Origin: Verrucomicrobiota bacterium
Lineage (GTDB): Bacteria > Verrucomicrobiota > Verrucomicrobiia > Limisphaerales > JADLHS01
Assembly (NCBI GenBank): GCA_013140495.1
Contig: JABFSR010000161.1
Coordinates: forward strand, 1-40,508
Direction: 5' to 3'
Length of the DNA stretch: 40,508 bases
Below are positions 8,930 to 17,079 of the stretch, piece after piece; within the stretch, counting starts at the first letter, position 1, and the number at the start of each line of letters is the position of its first letter. Position numbers and translations under genes: made by a program. Under the pieces are notes generated by a model. The model searched no databases. It saw only the letters and a program-made list of their open reading frames with translations, and was not told the origin of the DNA.

Positions 8930-10378
8930 ATGAATTTCCAAGACGAGATCCAGAGGACGCTCAGCCGTCGGGCGTTTCTTTCCCGTAGCACCACCGGACT
9001 TGGCGCGCTCGCGTTGTCCTCGCTGTTGAACCCACGATTGCTCGGCGCCGAAACGGGCGGTGGTTTGAAATCCAGGGGCGCGCTCAAAACGCTGCACCAT
9101 CCCGCCAAGGCCAAACGCGTCATCTACATGTTTCAATCCGGCGCGCCTTCACACCTCGATCTGTTCGATTCCAAACCGAAGCTGAAGGAGATGACCGGCA
9201 TTGAACTTCCGCCCAGCGTCCGCATGGGCCAGCGGATTACGGGCATGACGGCGGGACAGACGGTGTTGCGTTGTGTAGGTTCGCCGTTTGAATTCAAACG
9301 CTATGGCAAATCAGGTGTCGAATTGAGCAGCTTGTTGCCGAACATCGGCGGCATCGTGGACGACATCACCATCATCCGGTCCATGTTCACCGAGCCGATC
9401 AACCACGATCCGGCGGTCACGTTCATGGGCACGGGCAATCAACAACCCGGCCGGCCGACCATGGGCGCGTGGCTGGCCTACGGCTTGGGAAGCGAGAATG
9501 CGGATCTGCCGGCGTTCGTGGTGCTCACCAGCGGCAGCGGCGGTCAGGCGTTGCAGGGACACTACTGGGGCAACGGTTTTCTCTCCGCCAACTATCAGGG
9601 CGTGCAGTTTCGCAACCAGGGCGATCCGGTGGTTTATGTTTCCAATCCTCCCGGCGTGAACGGCAAGGTGCGACGGCAGTTGATTGATGCGATGCAGGAA
9701 CTGAATCGCAAACAACTCGGCGCGCTCGGCGATCCGGCGATTGCCACGCACATTGACAACTACGAACTGGCGTTCCGCATGCAAACGAGCGTGCCAGAGC
9801 TGGTGGACATCGCGAAGGAGCCGAAGGAAATTCTTGAGATGTATGGCGCGGAGCCGGGCAAGGCTTCCTACGCGAACAATTGCCTCCTGGCGCGACGTCT
9901 GGCCGAACGCGGTGTTCGATTCATCCAACTTTGCCATCGGGACTGGGATCATCACGGCGGTTTGCCCAACGGCGTCAAGACCCAGACCAAGAATACCGAC
10001 CAGGCCAGCGCCGCGTTGATCAAGGATCTCAAGCAGCGCGGACTCCTCGACGAAACACTCGTGATCTGGGGCGGCGAGTTTGGACGCACGGCTTATTCAC
10101 AGGGCGAGATCAAGAAGGATGATTTTGGCCGCGACCATCACCCGCGATGTTTCTCACTCTGGATGGCAGGCGGCGGAACCAAGCCGGGTCTGGTTTACGG
10201 TGCAACCGATGAGTTCGGATACAACATCACCGAGAATCCTGTCAGCGTTCACAATTTCCACGCGACGATGCTCCACTGCCTGGGCATTGATCACACCAAA
10301 CTGACCTATCGCTTTGAGGGACGTGATTATCGCCTGACAGATGTCAGCGGCGACGTGGTAAAACCACTGCTGGCTTGA
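8930..10378 (+). CDS. DUF1501 family Tat-exported protein
   Basis: The 482-residue protein starts five bases after the DUF1549/DUF1553 stop and is almost certainly co-transcribed. A twin-arginine signal is visible as LSRRAFLSRSTTGLG (R13-R14), followed by a hydrophobic stretch ending near LLGAE, so it is exported folded. The rest matches DUF1501, a branch of the alkaline phosphatase/sulfatase-like fold: MFQSGAPSHLDLFDSKP near the start, CHRDWDHHGG in the middle, and [13 protein letters not shown] with GRDHHP towards the end, which look like the family's metal-site histidines and aspartates. The function is unproven. The last roughly 100 codons are duplicated downstream at 11148-11485. Confidence 0.92.
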   Translation: MNFQDEIQRTLSRRAFLSRSTTGLGALALSSLLNPRLLGAETGGGLKSRGALKTLHHPAKAKRVIYMFQSGAPSHLDLFDSKPKLKEMTGIELPPSVRMGQRITGMTAGQTVLRCVGSPFEFKRYGKSGVELSSLLPNIGGIVDDITIIRSMFTEPINHDPAVTFMGTGNQQPGRPTMGAWLAYGLGSENADLPAFVVLTSGSGGQALQGHYWGNGFLSANYQGVQFRNQGDPVVYVSNPPGVNGKVRRQLIDAMQELNRKQLGALGDPAIATHIDNYELAFRMQTSVPELVDIAKEPKEILEMYGAEPGKASYANNCLLARRLAERGVRFIQLCHRDWDHHGGLPNGVKTQTKNTDQASAALIKDLKQRGLLDETLVIWGGEFGRTAYSQGEIKKDDFGRDHHPRCFSLWMAGGGTKPGLVYGATDEFGYNITENPVSVHNFHATMLHCLGIDHTKLTYRFEGRDYRLTDVSGDVVKPLLA

Positions 10379-10455
10379 GGAACGCACTGTTGGAAACACT
10401 GTTTGGAAATGCCGGTGACAAGTTTTGAGAAATCGCTTAAGCTCCCGATGCCTGC

Positions 10456-10665
10456 ATGAAACAACGCGTTCAAATCAGCAACGTGGCCAAAGCCAAACGC
10501 TGGGCGCTTCGTTTGTCAGCCCGTGTTGAAAAAGTTCTGGCCGCCCATCCTCACGCCGATCCTGACAACGTCCGTCACACCCTGATTTTGCTGGAGCAAC
10601 CACCCTTGGAACGATTGCAAAGGAGCTTGATCCGTGGCCGCGCCACTGCCATTTACAGAAAGTGA
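10456..10665 (+). CDS. Small basic protein of unknown function, partner of a nucleotidyltransferase
   Basis: This 69-residue protein is rich in Arg, Lys and Leu. It begins MKQRVQISNVAKAKRW and contains AAHPHADPDNVRHTLILLEQ and a C-terminal RGRATAIYRK. I do not recognise a characterised family. It overlaps the following nucleotidyltransferase gene by 32 bases, and the strong ribosome site of that gene lies inside this one, so the two are one transcription unit and probably work together. Its small size, basic charge and pairing resemble one half of a toxin-antitoxin pair, but that is inference. No membrane segment or signal peptide is present. The ribosome site before its own ATG is weak. Confidence 0.6.
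   Translation: MKQRVQISNVAKAKRWALRLSARVEKVLAAHPHADPDNVRHTLILLEQPPLERLQRSLIRGRATAIYRK
10619..10625 (+). promoter_or_regulatory. Strong Shine-Dalgarno of the nucleotidyltransferase gene
   Basis: AAAGGAG lies eight bases before the GTG at 10634. It supports that non-ATG start over any later one and shows that translation begins inside the preceding 69-aa gene. Confidence 0.7.
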
Positions 10666-11116
10666 ACTTCGCCTGCTGGGTGTTTTGTTGAAACGCAAGG
10701 TAAGGTTCATGATCGTCGGGCTTTCCGCCGCCACGCTTCAAGGTGCTCCAGTTGTCACGCAGGACGTTGACCTCTGGTTTGAAAACCTCGGCGAACCGAA
10801 AATCTCCAGTGCGTTGCAGGAAGTTGGCGCGGCTTATGTGCCGCCCGGCAATTTCAATCCGCCGATGATCGCGGGCGCGGGCGCGGAACTTTTCGACATC
10901 GTTCTGCGCATGGACGGCCTGGGAACATTCGCCGAAGAGAGCAGGAACTGCGTTGAAATTCCCCTGGGCCGTCAAAAGCTCATGGTGCTTTCGCTGGAGC
11001 GGATTCTCGCCAGTAAAATCGCCGCGAACCGCGCCAAGGATCTACTGACAATTCCTGTTCTGCGCGATGCGCTGGCCACGACGCAATCAATGAAACGGCG
11101 CACGAAGAGAAAATGA
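10634..11116 (+). CDS. Nucleotidyltransferase-fold protein (MNT/DUF6036-like)
   Basis: The 160-residue protein has the pattern of small nucleotidyltransferases. VGLSAATLQGAP (28-39) sits where the Gly-Gly/Ser loop occurs, TQDVDLWF supplies the D44-x-D46 metal pair, and ELFDIVLRMDG supplies a third acidic residue, D88. The C-terminal VLSLERILASKIAANRAKDL resembles the conserved segment of DUF6036/AbiEii-like proteins, which usually reads LEDLIASK...RxKD. The usual second Gly of the GG/GS loop is Leu here (G29-L30-S31), so activity may be altered. Such proteins can act as nucleotide-transferring toxins or antitoxins; here the pair with the 69-aa gene suggests a module of that kind. The start is GTG with a good ribosome site. 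The gene sits between the intact DUF1501 gene and a duplicated DUF1501 tail. Confidence 0.75.
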   Translation: MAAPLPFTESELRLLGVLLKRKVRFMIVGLSAATLQGAPVVTQDVDLWFENLGEPKISSALQEVGAAYVPPGNFNPPMIAGAGAELFDIVLRMDGLGTFAEESRNCVEIPLGRQKLMVLSLERILASKIAANRAKDLLTIPVLRDALATTQSMKRRTKRK

Positions 11117-11147
11117 AACGGAGGCGACGAAGACACTCCCGGCGAAG

Positions 11148-11485
11148 GGCCTGCTTGATGACAAGCTACTGATTTGGGCGGTGAGTTTGGACGCACGGCC
11201 TATTCACAGGGTGAAATCAAGAAGGACGATTTTGGTCGCGACCATCACCCGCGATATTTCTCGCTCTGGATGGATGGCGGCGGAACCAAGCCGGGTCTGG
11301 TTTACGGTGCTACAGATGATTTTGGATACAACATCACCGAGAACCCTGTCAGCGTTCATAATTTCCACGCGACGATGCTGCACTGCCTGGGCATTGATCA
11401 CACCAAACTGACCTATCGCTTTGAGGGACGTGATTATCGCCTGACAGATGTCAGCGGCGAAGTAATCCAGCCGCTTCTAGTTTGA
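11148..11485 (+). pseudogene. Frameshifted second copy of the DUF1501 3' end
   Basis: From about 11148 the DNA encodes [10 protein letters not shown] and then, after loss of one G in the run at 11176-11178, continues in another frame as [20 protein letters not shown] through to the stop. It is homologous to the last roughly 100 codons of the intact DUF1501 gene (about 10040-10378), at roughly 90% by eye. Most differences are at third codon positions, which suggests the fragment comes from a paralogue that was once under selection and not from a fresh copy. The segment around 11389-11460 is identical in both copies. No start or signal peptide precedes it, and homology stops about 30 bases after the nucleotidyltransferase gene. 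A TTG at 11174 could in theory start a 103-aa peptide, but this is unlikely to be functional. Confidence 0.85.
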
Positions 11486-11511
11486 GCGAAAGAGTGCGCT
11501 TGCCTGCCCCA

Positions 11512-11534
11512 ATTCAATCCAGCCTGGATTGAAT
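11512..11534. terminator. Perfect 10-bp hairpin at the end of the HEAT gene
   Basis: ATTCAATCCA and TGGATTGAAT are exact reverse complements separated by GCC. On the plus strand the stem is followed by CTTTTG, so it could end transcription coming from the DUF1501 side. On the minus strand the stem spans the last codons and the stop codon of the HEAT-repeat gene. It is a plausible but weak bidirectional terminator. Confidence 0.45.
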
Positions 11535-12749
11535 CTTTTGAATGGCTGCATTTGCTGCATCACGAACCATGAATTCCTCATGATGTTGGGCTTGCTTCAG
11601 CGCATCGAGAACTTCCTTATCCGGTCCTGCGACATTTCCCAATGCTTCCGCCGCCTTTGCTGCAACCCGAGGATTCGCGGCCGTCAATCCCATGACCATT
11701 ACGGGAATGGCATTTGTGACTTCGCGACCTCGCTTTGCCATCGTTGAAAACGCCGTCCAACAGAAGTTGTCACTTCCATCTTGAATTACTGAACCAATGA
11801 GTTCTGCCCCTTTCGTTGTCAGTGGTTGCATTCGAACCAACCGGTCCGCAGCAGACTCGCGCATTTGCTTGTCGTTGCCGGTGATGAACTCCTCAAATCG
11901 CGGTTGCAATTCGATTTGACGAGATGGAACAATGTCCCAGAGCGTCATGACTACGGCAAAACGCACGTATGTATTCGTCGAGGCCAGGAGCGTTTCAATC
12001 CTTCTTTGATCGGAGGCGGTAACCGAGCCGAGCGCAGAAAGAACTCGCAACACCCTTACTTTAACTTCGTCTTCTTTCCCCAGTAGTTTCAAGAGCTGCG
12101 GCCTAACGTCGGGCGCGTCCCGGGCTATGCTGGAGATGACTCTCGCGGCGCTATCTCCAACCAGTTGATTGGTGGCACAAAGCGCGGTCAGTGCCATAGG
12201 CAGTGCATCGTGAGCAACGGGGCCGAGCCTTCGCAGGACGTCCGCGACTTGTGAAGCGACAAACTGCGAATCGTCAATTAATGCTCGACCGAGATCGGCA
12301 ACGGCAGGTTTTGCCGAATCTCCCAAGAGGCCAAGAGTGTTCGCTGCTGCCCATCGATTTGCGGCGGTCCGATCCGGACTCGGCACGGGCAAGCGCGTTT
12401 GCACCCATCCAGGCAATCGTTGTGACCTTGCGAAATAGAAATCCGTGTACTTCTTTTTCCAGCGGGATTCCCGGCTACGCAATTGATCGACCAGGAAAGG
12501 AACCGCCGTAGCGCCAGCTTTTCGGAATGCGTCCTTCGCAATTTCGGCCTGGCCAGTTGTACGCGCGTCGCGAAGCTGCACAAACCACACGCTCAACCGT
12601 TTTCCTTCGAACTCAAAATCGTTGCTGTCGCGAACCAAGAACAACCACAAGCCGATCAAGAACGCTAAAGAGCCTGATACTATCCAAAGAGTGTTGCGCT
12701 TTAATTTCACGGAATACCTATCGGTCTGCTTGCTGAATGCATGAGTCAT
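11514..12749 (-). CDS. Membrane-anchored HEAT-repeat protein
   Basis: The 411-residue protein has one N-terminal membrane segment (about 20-39, LWIVSGSLAFLIGLWLFLV) and no cleavable signal, so it is probably anchored with the remainder outside the cytoplasm. From about residue 60 it consists of helical HEAT/PBS-type repeats, seen in AGATAVPFLVDQL, SAKPAVADLGRAL, NAIPVMVMGL and RVAAKAAEALG. Such alpha-solenoids bind other proteins; no catalytic motif is visible. The gene starts 15 bases after the stop of the upstream SDR gene on the same strand, so the two may be co-transcribed. By eye its base composition is more AT-rich than that of the neighbours, which may mean lineage-specific or acquired origin. 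The partner is unknown. Confidence 0.75.
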   Translation of the reverse strand: MTHAFSKQTDRYSVKLKRNTLWIVSGSLAFLIGLWLFLVRDSNDFEFEGKRLSVWFVQLRDARTTGQAEIAKDAFRKAGATAVPFLVDQLRSRESRWKKKYTDFYFARSQRLPGWVQTRLPVPSPDRTAANRWAAANTLGLLGDSAKPAVADLGRALIDDSQFVASQVADVLRRLGPVAHDALPMALTALCATNQLVGDSAARVISSIARDAPDVRPQLLKLLGKEDEVKVRVLRVLSALGSVTASDQRRIETLLASTNTYVRFAVVMTLWDIVPSRQIELQPRFEEFITGNDKQMRESAADRLVRMQPLTTKGAELIGSVIQDGSDNFCWTAFSTMAKRGREVTNAIPVMVMGLTAANPRVAAKAAEALGNVAGPDKEVLDALKQAQHHEEFMVRDAANAAIQKIQSRLD

Positions 12750-12764
12750 TCATCGATGGGCTTC

Positions 12765-13526
12765 TTATCCCCGCCAGCCGCCGTTCACCTCGATGGTTTG
12801 TCCAGACACGTAGGAAGCCAGTGGCGAACAGAGGAACAATGCCACGTCTGCCACTTCGGAGGGTGAGCCGAGCCGCCCGAGCGGAATGTTCTTCACCATT
12901 TCCATTCGAATATTTTCGGGGATCGTTGCCGTCATTGCGGTGGCGATCACACCAGGCGCAATGGCGTTTGCACGGATGCCGCGCTTCGCTGCCTCGCGAC
13001 TGACCACACGCATTATTGCTTGCACACCTGCTTTCGCCGCTGCGTAGTTCGCCTGACCGAACGAGCCATGGAATGCCGAGATGCTCCCGAGACCCACAAT
13101 CGCCCCGCCGTCCCGCATGATTTCCAGGCCAAACTTGCAGCAGAGAAAAACGCCCGTGAGATTCACATCCACCACCGCCTGCCAATCTTCAATCGTCATC
13201 TTGGCCAGGGTGTGGTCGCGGAGAATTCCTGCGTTGTTGATCAGGAAATCAATACCGGCATGTTTTGCCCGCAAGTCCTGCATCATTCCTTGCACGGCGC
13301 CGGCTTTGGACACATCCGCTGCCCAGGCGGAGGCGCTGTCGGGGCGCAAAGCATTAAGCGTTGCCGCCAGTTGTTCAGCATCCGCGCGCGCGGTGCCGAC
13401 ATCGGGATGGTTAAGAACAACGGTCGCCCCTGCGGCGTGGAAGCGCCGGGCCATCTCGGCACCGATGCCTTGCGACGCGCCCGTGATCAATGCGACTTTT
13501 CCCGAAAAATCCAGGTTGATGCTCAT
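12765..13526 (-). CDS. FabG-like short-chain dehydrogenase/reductase
   Basis: With the ATG at 13526 this is a 253-residue classical SDR; the longer frame to 13568 adds 14 residues without homology, so the shorter start is preferred. TGASQGIG (15-22) binds NAD(P), NNAG is at 97-100, and the catalytic triad is S148, Y161 and K165 (NYAAAKAG). PGVIATAMT and SGQTIEVNGGW are typical of 3-oxoacyl-ACP reductases and related alcohol or sugar dehydrogenases. D43 lies in the segment after the second beta strand (NHPD), and cofactor preference is not clear. The protein is cytoplasmic. No other fatty acid synthesis genes are nearby, so a role in fatty acid synthesis is not supported by context, and a general ketoreductase is the safer call. 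Confidence 0.88.
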   Translation of the reverse strand: MSINLDFSGKVALITGASQGIGAEMARRFHAAGATVVLNHPDVGTARADAEQLAATLNALRPDSASAWAADVSKAGAVQGMMQDLRAKHAGIDFLINNAGILRDHTLAKMTIEDWQAVVDVNLTGVFLCCKFGLEIMRDGGAIVGLGSISAFHGSFGQANYAAAKAGVQAIMRVVSREAAKRGIRANAIAPGVIATAMTATIPENIRMEMVKNIPLGRLGSPSEVADVALFLCSPLASYVSGQTIEVNGGWRG

Positions 13527-13629
13527 GCGATGTGCGATGAAAGTCGGGGCGGCTTCCAAACTCAACAACGAATTTTCTACAACTGCAGCGCAATCGTCCG
13601 GTTGGCCGCTTCAAGCTCTGTTGGAGTAT

Positions 13630-15804
13630 TCAAAATTGCACCTTCAGTTCCCGCGGACTGGTTTCGTTTGGGAAACGAAGCCAGAGAAGTTTCTCGGTCG
13701 CAGAATACTCAAAGTCCTTGACCACTTGACCCGCGAGAGTGATCGAGCTTGGCGGCTTCGATGCATGCAGAAGAATAATCGCCGGTGTGCCGCCAACGCC
13801 TTCCACGGTGAGCACGAGGCTGTTGCCACTCTTGCTTTTTGGCAGGGCTTTGCAGGCCGAGGCCAGCACGCGCGGTTTATCACCACACACAGCTTTTAGA
13901 TCGAGCAGGAAACAACGTGAACCCGGAGTGAGGTTTACCGTTTCGGTGAAACGCAATTGCGGATCAAACAGATTTACGAACCGGCCATGCAATTCCTTGG
14001 ACTCGCCAGACACAGACTCATCAAGTCCGGCGGCGATCAGATATGGCCCGCGTCGGAGGAGAAGGTGGTTGGTCTCCCGCCATTTCAGTTTTGCGCGCGA
14101 CGCAGCTTGCTTTACGACTTGAAGCAGCGATTCATCACCGCTGGCGCTGGCCGCGAGTTTCGCAGGACTCTCGCGCAGCCAAACCACGCTTCCTTTGCCT
14201 GCCTTCGCAAACCCGCCCTCCGAAACCGCATTGCTGTCTGCAATGCCGAGTTGCTCAAACAAGTGTTCACGGGGAGTCGCGTAGTGTTGCCCGTCGCTGT
14301 TCCACCATTCGCGCACGCGGTTGTAAGGGTCGGTATCGTCATCCACCACTACGAGCACTCCACCGCGTTTAACCCACTGCACCAATGGTTTATGAACTTC
14401 AGGACTGAGCGGCTTCTGGCCGTGGTAACTGAGCAGCAGCAGACGAAAGCCATCGAGGTAGTTTGCGACGGTTAGGTTTTCGAGCTGGACGGGGGTTACG
14501 GGCATACCGCGTTTCAACAACGGTAGCGCCAGCCCGTAAACATGGCTCAAGTGCGGATCGCTCGGCGTCGGGTCGCCACGTTGAAACATCAGCGAATCAC
14601 TCACCAGCACGCCCAGCCCTGTTGTCCCGCAATCCCATTCCACGCGCGACTGGTTCATGTCGTTGAGAGCATTCATCACCGTTTGGAGTTCGGTGGCATA
14701 GGCGGGCGGGATGGGTTCGCGCTCGGAGGGTTTGCCTTTGCGCGGATAGGTTCCGCCAAAAACCCGCTCAGGCCAGGGCGCAACTTCATAATGCCGGACT
14801 TCCGGTTGGAACAGCGAGGCGATTAACGTGGATTCCCAATTTACCCGGTAATCCTCCCAGTCGTGATCCGGATTGTCCTCCACCGGGTCGTTCAAATACC
14901 ACACGCGCCGTCCTGTGGAACGGACGAGATTCTGCATCGCGCCGTATTCAAGGAACGCAGTCTCAAACGTGCGCTCACGCAGTTCTCCCCGAAATCGGTT
15001 CGGCGTGCGCGCCGTGCCGGTCCAGACCTGTGCGATGTAACCGTCACAACCGTTCAGCCGGGCGAGACTGGATTCGGGGCTGACAATGCGCCAGTGCGCG
15101 TAGTTCAGCAGACTGTGCGTGGGCACGTAGCAACGAACCTTGCGACCCGTGCGCTGGTTGTAAGCCTGGATATGATCGAAGACCTGCTGCAAGGCGCGGC
15201 GATAAAGAAAATATTTCAACTTGGATGCGCGCCACTGGGCATCCACGGAACTGTGCGGTGCTTGCCAATCTTCACCGTAGAACGCACGCCACTCGCGTTT
15301 GAATCCTTCAGAATAACCGCCACGCACCCAGAACTCGGGCTCTTCCAGATGCACTGCCTCCACGCCTGCATCGAGAGCGCGTTGCACGCCCACACAAAGG
15401 AACTTCCCGAAATTCGTGCCGGGGCACATGTAATAAACATCGCCACCGTGGCTGATCTTCTTGCCGTTCCGTTCGGTTTGCGCTTCGTCTTCATGATTGA
15501 TGCCGTCAAATCTGCCGTAGAGGTAATCCTGATATTCACCCCACGACACGCCCGTCATGAGATGAATGCGATAACCACGATCGCGCCAGGTCTTGATGCG
15601 TTGAGGCAGGCCGGGATCAATGCCATAAACAATCGCAACATCCGAACGGAGATTTCCCGCACTGCTCCATGGCGACGCTGTTTGAAAACAGGTTCGTTCG
15701 AGAACTTGATCCGGGTCGGGTGGAAATGCCGGGGGATTCTCTGCCGCCCAGATTGTCAACGAACATGAGCACAACATCGAAAACCAGATTTTCGCCAAAC
15801 GCAT
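13630..15804 (-). CDS. Large secreted protein, TIM-barrel glycosidase-like with GATase-like domain
   Basis: From the ATG at 15804 the protein has 724 residues and a signal peptide (MRLAKIWFSMLCSCSLTIWA). The longer frame to 15903 runs into a palindromic repeat and is not credible as coding. The first half (about 30-370) looks like a TIM barrel: VAIVYGIDPGLPQRIKTWRD, HLMTGVSWGEYQDY, AVHLEEPEFW and DGYIAQVWTGT. The Glu residues in HLEEPEFW could be catalytic, as in clan A glycosidases. At about 440-520 a class I glutamine-amidotransferase-like fold is suggested by FRLLLLSYHGQKPLS and WVKRGGVLVVVDDD, as seen in the trimerisation domain of GH42-type beta-galactosidases. The C-terminus is beta-rich. 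The family is not one I can name, and activity on a polysaccharide is inferred. Confidence 0.7.
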   Translation of the reverse strand: MRLAKIWFSMLCSCSLTIWAAENPPAFPPDPDQVLERTCFQTASPWSSAGNLRSDVAIVYGIDPGLPQRIKTWRDRGYRIHLMTGVSWGEYQDYLYGRFDGINHEDEAQTERNGKKISHGGDVYYMCPGTNFGKFLCVGVQRALDAGVEAVHLEEPEFWVRGGYSEGFKREWRAFYGEDWQAPHSSVDAQWRASKLKYFLYRRALQQVFDHIQAYNQRTGRKVRCYVPTHSLLNYAHWRIVSPESSLARLNGCDGYIAQVWTGTARTPNRFRGELRERTFETAFLEYGAMQNLVRSTGRRVWYLNDPVEDNPDHDWEDYRVNWESTLIASLFQPEVRHYEVAPWPERVFGGTYPRKGKPSEREPIPPAYATELQTVMNALNDMNQSRVEWDCGTTGLGVLVSDSLMFQRGDPTPSDPHLSHVYGLALPLLKRGMPVTPVQLENLTVANYLDGFRLLLLSYHGQKPLSPEVHKPLVQWVKRGGVLVVVDDDTDPYNRVREWWNSDGQHYATPREHLFEQLGIADSNAVSEGGFAKAGKGSVVWLRESPAKLAASASGDESLLQVVKQAASRAKLKWRETNHLLLRRGPYLIAAGLDESVSGESKELHGRFVNLFDPQLRFTETVNLTPGSRCFLLDLKAVCGDKPRVLASACKALPKSKSGNSLVLTVEGVGGTPAIILLHASKPPSSITLAGQVVKDFEYSATEKLLWLRFPNETSPRELKVQF

Positions 15805-15890
15805 GATGATGGAATGCTCCAGGTATTGATCAAAAGCAAGCATCTGAAGAATATGTATGCAGCGTGAGGCAGAGAGTACGCGGCGGTTTA

Positions 15891-15964
15891 TGTTGGAGTT
15901 CACGCTTTAGCGTGTCAGAGCGGGGACTGGTTGATGTGAACAAGCTAAAGCTTGAACTCCAACA
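15891..15964. repeat. Imperfect palindromic repeat between divergent genes
   Basis: The arm TGTTGGAGTTCACGCTTTAG (from 15891, continuing to about 15914) is complementary to AAGCTAAAGCTTGAACTCCA (from 15942, ending at 15964) with two or three mismatches, around a 27-base spacer. The whole can fold into one hairpin of about 23 bp. It lies between the start of the secreted TIM-barrel protein and the MetE-like gene. Similar GTTCAAGCTTTAGCTT palindromes are, as I recall, dispersed in Verrucomicrobiota genomes; only one copy was seen here. Confidence 0.7.
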
Positions 15965-16054
15965 CTCGGACGAATCCAGTTGCGCGGCGCTTCCAGTCAC
16001 TCGGGCGCGCCGCGCAGGATTGACATAAAATCATCTGACAGCTAGTCAAGGGTC

Positions 16055-17074
16055 ATGCTGAACCCGAGCAACGTACCACGCATACTCACCACCACCGTCG
16101 GTTCATATCCGGTCCCGGACTGGCTTGCGGCACTGCCGAGCGAGCAGGCATTGCTGGACGCCACGCGTGTGGTGTTTGATTTGCAACGTCGTGCCGGCAT
16201 TGATCTCCCCACCGACGGCGAACTTTACCGCTTCGACGTCAATCATCCCGACACCAATGGAATGATAGAGTACTTTGTTCACAAGTTCGGCGGTGTGCGA
16301 CGCGAAGTTGGCCGGTCCGATACAACGGCATTTCGAGCCAGAAAGGAAATGAGCTTTCGCAGCAAGCCCGCTGCGGTCGTCATAGGCCCGATAACCGAAG
16401 GTGTTTTGAACCTTCCCGAAGATTGCGCCCGCGCCGCAAGCGTGGCGGGCGGCCCGTTCAAGTTCACGCTCACCAGTCCCTACATGCTCGCCCGCACATT
16501 GCTCGACGAGCACTATCGGGATTTTGCGAAACTCACTCTTGCGATAGCCGATGCGCTCGCGGCTCAAATGGCCGACCTGAACTGCGCCTGCGTTCAGGTG
16601 GACGAGGCGAACATTCCTGGAAATCCTGCAGACGGTCCACTTGCCGCAGAGGCCATCAATCGGGTGCTGGATGCGGTAAAGGCGACCAAGGCCGTGCATT
16701 TCTGTTTCGGCAACTACGGCGGGCAGACGATTCAAAAGGGTGATTGGTCCGCGATGATTTCATTTCTCAACAGCCTGCACGCCGATCACCTCGTGCTCGA
16801 ACTCGCTCATCGTCCGGCTTCTGATCTGGAAGCGCTCAAGGACGTGGACGCCCGCCTCGGCATCGGTCTCGGTGTGGTGGACATCAAAGCGAACCACATC
16901 GAGACGCCAGAGGAAATCGCCAAAGCAATCGAGCGCGCGGAAAGAGCTTTGGGCGCTGGCCGTGTGCGCTACGTGCATCCAGATTGCGGCTTCTGGATGC
17001 TCAAACGCAGCGTGGCCGATCGGAAGATTGCCGCACTAGTCAAGGGGCGTGATTTGTATCTTGGACGAAACTGA
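16055..17074 (+). CDS. MetE-like (cobalamin-independent methionine synthase family) single-domain protein
   Basis: The 339-residue protein matches only the catalytic C-terminal barrel of MetE, which is normally about 760 residues. TTTVGSYPVPDWL opens the protein, VQVDEANIPG (180-189) is the substrate-side motif, and the zinc ligands of the family are all present: H215 and C217 in HFCFGN, E249 in ELAHR, and C311 in HPDCGFW. Proteins of this short type transfer methyl or related groups to thiols, or have unknown substrates. They lack the folate-binding N-terminal domain, so methionine synthesis from methyl-folate cannot be assumed. The ATG follows an AAGGG at short distance. The enolase-superfamily gene begins five bases after its stop, so the pair is probably an operon. 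It is cytoplasmic. Confidence 0.85.
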   Translation: MLNPSNVPRILTTTVGSYPVPDWLAALPSEQALLDATRVVFDLQRRAGIDLPTDGELYRFDVNHPDTNGMIEYFVHKFGGVRREVGRSDTTAFRARKEMSFRSKPAAVVIGPITEGVLNLPEDCARAASVAGGPFKFTLTSPYMLARTLLDEHYRDFAKLTLAIADALAAQMADLNCACVQVDEANIPGNPADGPLAAEAINRVLDAVKATKAVHFCFGNYGGQTIQKGDWSAMISFLNSLHADHLVLELAHRPASDLEALKDVDARLGIGLGVVDIKANHIETPEEIAKAIERAERALGAGRVRYVHPDCGFWMLKRSVADRKIAALVKGRDLYLGRN

Positions 17075-17079
17075 CGCAC

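Noticed and set aside
14863..15768. 301-aa plus-strand frame opposite the secreted barrel protein
   Set aside because: No family features, while the minus-strand frame has a signal peptide and continuous domain structure.
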